Assembly: GCF_900220965.1 (NCBI RefSeq)
Contig: NZ_OBQC01000006.1
Span: 1-64,000, forward strand
Origin: Ureibacillus acetophenoni
GTDB taxonomy: Bacteria; Bacillota; Bacilli; Bacillales_A; Planococcaceae
DNA: 64,000 nt
Direction: 5' to 3'
Under the pieces are notes generated by a model. The model ran no database searches, had not been told where the DNA came from, and was given only the letters and a program-made list of their open reading frames with translations. The position numbers and the translations under genes were made by a program. How positions within the stretch are numbered: position 1 is the stretch's first letter; each line of letters begins with the position of its first letter. Below are positions 61,695 to 64,000 of the stretch, piece by piece.

Positions 61695-61730
61695 AAATAA
61701 AAAGGCTATCTCTTCGAAAAGAGATAGCCT
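61695..61730 (-). terminator. Riboswitch-controlled terminator in the nrd leader
   Basis: A 12-bp perfect stem, AGGCTATCTCTT (61703-61714) with AAGAGATAGCCT (61719-61730), with a CGAA loop. On the minus strand it is followed by TTTTTATTTTG. It is the expression platform of the cobalamin riboswitch. Confidence 0.93.
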
Positions 61731-61735
61731 GGAAA

Positions 61736-61980
61736 CGTTCAGCAATTGACAAATGGATACAATAAGCTTACGTCTCCATTCCTCAATCCCCGAAGAAATG
61801 ATTGATCGGTTTTATGAGGCAGGTCTCCTGGCTTTGCTTCATCCTCCGATTCCCTTCCCATGTATATTCACACAGTGGATCATGAATCATCGTCAGCATT
61901 ACAGTTGCGGGGACAGCGTCGGATTTACACCGAACTTCCCTATTAAACTACATATAGTAGTACCTCCACAAAACTTACAC
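61736..61980 (-). promoter_or_regulatory. Cobalamin (B12) riboswitch
   Basis: On the minus strand, the aptamer shows GGGAAGTTCGGTGTAAATCC, then CTGTCCCCGCAACTGTAA, CCACTGTGTG, TGGGAAGG and the B12-box AGCCAGGAGACCTGCC, in canonical order. An intrinsic terminator follows 61730. It points at nrdHIEF-dut, implying that B12 shuts down this B12-independent reductase. Confidence 0.95.
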
Positions 61981-62152
61981 AATATATTGTTTTTAATTAC
62001 AATGGTTAGTGTACCATATACTAACAATAGAGTAAATCTATAAATCTCTTTTAGGTCTTTTAGAATAGATAAGTAAGCTTCACAATATTAAATGCCCATA
62101 AGCATCAAATTATCACGGAAATAATCATAGAGCCATTGAACTCTTCTAAAAA

Positions 62153-62187
62153 AAGAAGGGGTAGCCGTACATCTCCAGCTCCCCCTT
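62153..62187 (-). terminator. Chemoreceptor gene terminator
   Basis: An interrupted stem AAGGGG.AGC/GCT.CCCCTT (62153-62187) is followed on the minus strand by CTTTTTTTAG. Confidence 0.78.
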
Positions 62188-62194
62188 ACAAAAC

Positions 62195-64000
62195 TTAATA
62201 TTTAAATTGTTGAACTGTTTGTTTTAATCTTTCAGCCATTATAGCAAGTTCATCAGCTGAAGCTGCAATTTCCTCCATGGAAGCAAGTTGCTCTTCTGTG
62301 GAAGCTGAAATATTTTGCACACTCGCCAAGTTTGTTTGAGAAAGTTCTTGTACAATATCTGTAGCATCTGCTACTAAATTGGCGTGATGAGACATCGCTC
62401 CAGTAGCTACTGAAACTTCTTCCACTTCATTTGACACTTCAATCACATTTTCACGGATACTTGAAAACTTCTGGCCCGCTTCATTCATGACATCAATTCC
62501 TTTAGATACTTCTGCAGTACCAGCTGCCATTGTATTTACCGCTTGCTCGGTTTCAATTTGAATATGTGTAATAATGTCAGCAATCTGAGTTGTTGCTTTT
62601 GAAGATTGTTCAGCAAGTTTACGAACTTCATCTGCTACAACGGCAAAACCTTTACCAGCTTCACCAGCTCTTGCTGCCTCAATCGCTGCATTTAAAGACA
62701 ACAAGTTTGTTTGATCTGCAATTTGTTTAATAGTTTCAACAATATTACCGATGTCCGCTGAACGTTTACCTAAATTCGTAACTGCTCCTTCAATCGACTG
62801 AACAGATAAGTTAATGGATTGCATTTGCTCAACAGCCTTATGAATCGTTTCGTCACCAAGTTGTACCTCTTGTAGAGCTTGTTTTACTTTATTTGTTGCA
62901 TTATCCGCTTTTTCGGAAATCACTCTAATATTTGTTTGCATTTCCTGTGTAGCTTGGGAACTATGATTCGCAGCAACAGATTGCTGTTCAGCTCCACTTG
63001 CAAACTGTTGAATAGAGTCTACAATTTGGTTTGTTGCTTTTTGATTCTCTACTGTGCTTGCAGTTAATTCCTCAGATGAAGCGGCTAGCGTATTGGACTG
63101 TTCACTTACTTGTCGAATGACTGTTTGTAATGAGTCCACCATTTTATTAAAGATATTTGCTAACTTGCCAAATTCGTCGTCTTTTTTAAGGTCAATTTTT
63201 TCACGTAAATCGCCTTCTCCAATTCTCACAGCAGATTCACCTAATAATCGTAAGGGTCTTAAAATTGAGCGAATAATCGGGTACCCAATTAAGAATCCGA
63301 TAACAATTGAAATTAACAGTACAATTGAAGTTACTTTCAATATACTATTCGTTGCAGCAGAAACATCTTCTTTCATTAATGTTCCAACAACATACCAACC
63401 TGTTAATTCATTTTGTTTATAGAATATCTGTTTATCAACGCCATCTTCATTTATTTCAAAATTACCAATCACATTGCCTGACATGTGAGTACTATATCGC
63501 TCGTTCGCTTGGGTACCATTTTCAATAGTGGAATCAGCTAAGTAAGTTTGGTTCGCATCCATTATGGAAGCATAGCCACTCTCCCCTACTTTGATGGCTT
63601 TAGTTAAACCAACAATTGTTTCTAAATTGATGTCGATTGAAACAACACCTGAACCGTCATTTAATACAGAAGCCACTGACATCGTTAGTTGACCAGTTGC
63701 CGAAGAGATATATGGGTCAATAATTACTGGTTCCTCAGGATTGTCCATTGCACCTGTATACCACGGTCTAGTAAATGGATCATAGTCGTCATCATAACTA
63801 TAATATGGATTTCTTAAAAGATTTCTCCCTGGTTGAGCAATAGTCACTGACTCTACTCTTTCTTCAATACGATTATACTTATCTAATTCTTTTATTATCT
63901 CTTTTTCAGTCCAATGACTTGAGATAATTGTACGGTAGTACTTAGCTTGTTCAATAACCGGTCGAATCTCTTTCGTAATGAGCGTATCTAATTGTTCTAC
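62195..64000 (-). CDS. Methyl-accepting chemotaxis protein (5' end outside the window)
   Basis: The frame is open to the right edge of the window, so the N terminus is missing; about 601 aa are visible. The extracellular part is a dCache-type sensor ([33 protein letters not shown]). A transmembrane helix ([21 protein letters not shown]) is followed by a HAMP domain and a long signalling hairpin with the CheA/CheW tip ([29 protein letters not shown]). It senses an unknown small ligand and controls flagellar behaviour. The GTG at 63847 is internal, not the start. Confidence 0.93.
   Translation of the reverse strand, partial: VEQLDTLITKEIRPVIEQAKYYRTIISSHWTEKEIIKELDKYNRIEERVESVTIAQPGRNLLRNPYYSYDDDYDPFTRPWYTGAMDNPEEPVIIDPYISSATGQLTMSVASVLNDGSGVVSIDINLETIVGLTKAIKVGESGYASIMDANQTYLADSTIENGTQANERYSTHMSGNVIGNFEINEDGVDKQIFYKQNELTGWYVVGTLMKEDVSAATNSILKVTSIVLLISIVIGFLIGYPIIRSILRPLRLLGESAVRIGEGDLREKIDLKKDDEFGKLANIFNKMVDSLQTVIRQVSEQSNTLAASSEELTASTVENQKATNQIVDSIQQFASGAEQQSVAANHSSQATQEMQTNIRVISEKADNATNKVKQALQEVQLGDETIHKAVEQMQSINLSVQSIEGAVTNLGKRSADIGNIVETIKQIADQTNLLSLNAAIEAARAGEAGKGFAVVADEVRKLAEQSSKATTQIADIITHIQIETEQAVNTMAAGTAEVSKGIDVMNEAGQKFSSIRENVIEVSNEVEEVSVATGAMSHHANLVADATDIVQELSQTNLASVQNISASTEEQLASMEEIAASADELAIMAERLKQTVQQFKY

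Noticed and set aside
61753-62043. 96-codon plus-strand frame
   Set aside because: It is antisense to the cobalamin riboswitch and contains the complement of its conserved blocks.

Overview
The window looks like a chromosome segment of a low-GC, aerobic, spore-former-type Firmicute. The closest fit by gene content and protein sequence is the Planococcaceae/Bacillaceae (Lysinibacillus, Solibacillus or Ureibacillus type). Reasons: AT-rich DNA, strong AGGAGG ribosome sites, frequent TTG/GTG starts, T-box and preQ1-I leaders, a DinR/LexA box, CsoR boxes, and proteins close to Bacillus subtilis TrpDCFBA, UvrX, MtnU/MtnE, Kbl, YczE, Spx, CsoR and NrdHIEF. No rRNA, tRNA, insertion sequence or prophage was found. 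The genus is an inference.

Layout: 0-1.3 kb is a large higher-order tandem repeat. 1.3-4.3 kb (-) is a TrpXYZ-type ABC transporter. 4.7-5.2 kb is queT behind a preQ1-I riboswitch. 5.3-10.2 kb is a T-box-controlled trpDCFBA operon without trpE. 10.2-19.1 kb holds a CPBP protease, threonine dehydrogenase, an SOS-boxed uvrX-yolD pair, nicotinamidase, an rRNA methyltransferase and the divergent mtnU/mtnE pair. 19.5-26.8 kb (-) holds an ATPase, kbl (bracketed by two long hairpins), a TlpA-like thioredoxin, YczE, YbaK and a Na/Pi cotransporter. 27.2-31.7 kb has topB, a lipoprotein, a lone holin-like gene and an aminotransferase. 31.9-33.6 kb is a copper cluster (ydhK-like gene, copZ, a nonsense-mutated copZ copy, csoR, two CsoR boxes, no copA). 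33.6-44.9 kb has a GTP cyclohydrolase II, an HpaB-type monooxygenase, two flavin reductases, ZIP and MATE transporters, a coiled-coil protein, a PseG/SpsG-like protein and an ABC-F ATPase. 45.3-46.3 kb is an unusual Spx paralog plus a MarR regulator. 46.3-48.1 kb has repeats around an ECF sigma gene. 48.2-56 kb has a dipeptidase, ctaB, an AbrB-family permease, a PAS/GGDEF/EAL protein and a hydrolase. 56.6-62 kb (-) is nrdHIEF-dut, and the window ends inside a chemoreceptor.

The most striking locus is the ribonucleotide reductase operon. A cobalamin riboswitch with its own terminator (about 61.98-61.70 kb, minus strand) is followed by thirteen units of an exact 52-bp tandem repeat in the presumed leader, then nrdH-nrdI-nrdE-nrdF-dut. 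nrdF is split by a 284-nt ORF-less group I intron immediately before the metal-ligand codons. Expected logic: with B12 present this class Ib enzyme is shut off (a B12-dependent enzyme should exist elsewhere); without B12 the polymerase reads through the repeat array into the operon.

A second theme is tandem intergenic repeats with fixed periods: 21/18 bp in a 102-bp higher order (0.1-1.2 kb), 21 bp (19.1 kb, overlapping the mtnE stop codon), 21 bp x2 (36.1 kb), 34 bp (47.9-48.1 kb, the same GTACCTGGTAC core as the hairpins around kbl) and 52 bp (61 kb). These explain several long but probably spurious reading frames and are the best candidates for undescribed biology here.
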